Shown here: positions 27,841-27,899 of the stretch, in pieces
Position numbering within the stretch: the stretch's first letter is position 1
How the letters are laid out: every line of letters begins with the position of its first letter
Assembly (NCBI GenBank): GCA_009746045.1
Contig: RPFO01001899.1
Span: 1 to 27,899, forward strand
Source of the DNA: Mesostigma viride
Lineage: Eukaryota > Streptophyta > Mesostigmatophyceae > Mesostigmatales > Mesostigmataceae
DNA length: 27,899 nt
Direction of reading: 5' to 3'
Position numbers and translations under genes: made by a program
Notes under the pieces: generated by a model
What the model was told of the DNA's origin: nothing
The model's database searches: none
What the model saw: the letters and a program-made list of their open reading frames with translations, nothing else

Positions 27841-27899
27841 GGTAATACCTTGACAATACAATGTTATCATTTGTATCTACTAGGTAAGTGTCATCAGGG

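Overview
The window looks like a transposon- and satellite-rich stretch of a eukaryotic nuclear genome, most likely an alga or related protist. The evidence is nested LTR-type, tyrosine-recombinase (DIRS-like), hAT-like and CACTA-like elements, one plausible GT-AG intron, extensive minisatellites, a plant-type telomere-like heptamer and a tRNA-Ser-like remnant resembling plastid tRNA. No bacterial operon, rRNA or intact host gene was recognised. The species cannot be named from this sequence alone.

Layout: 1-3142 (minus strand) is the 5' part of an LTR-type retroelement: Gag with a CCHC knuckle, an in-frame UGA, then an uninterrupted frame holding an integrase core FOLLOWED by a retropepsin-like domain, open to the window edge. 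An unrecognised reading frame (3311-4013) lies upstream on the same strand. 4672-7219 is a roughly 64-copy 40-bp minisatellite that is stop-free on both strands, followed by a CA/CGCACA microsatellite, a truncated tRNA-Ser-like gene and a GGTGTAG heptamer array. 7994-8820 carries small repeat modules, each built around the palindrome CCAACGGCCGTTGG.

10605-13852 is a non-autonomous CACTA-like element with inverted termini CACTAGGAACTC and long subterminal GTGAGAAAA arrays. A second element end with the same terminus but a different subterminal motif (GTGGTAAAA) lies at about 16090-16712. Around them are two DIRS-like elements on the minus strand. Copy A (about 14030-15340) holds an RNase H tail, a 2A-like HPNPGP motif and a tyrosine recombinase, with frameshifts. 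Copy B/C (about 16715-20810) holds a gag-like region, RT, RNase H, a 2A-like motif and the start of a recombinase; it is split by an 811-bp hAT-like element (17327-18137) and cut at 16712.

20880-27899 is nearly all repeats: arrays of a 9-mer (GTGCAACGG and variants), a 184-bp satellite, a compound tetranucleotide microsatellite, a 495-bp near-perfect foldback (24660-25154), a diverged ~175-bp tandem repeat, and a terminal set of 9-mer-bearing units. The genes present are selfish-element genes; none shows a host pathway.
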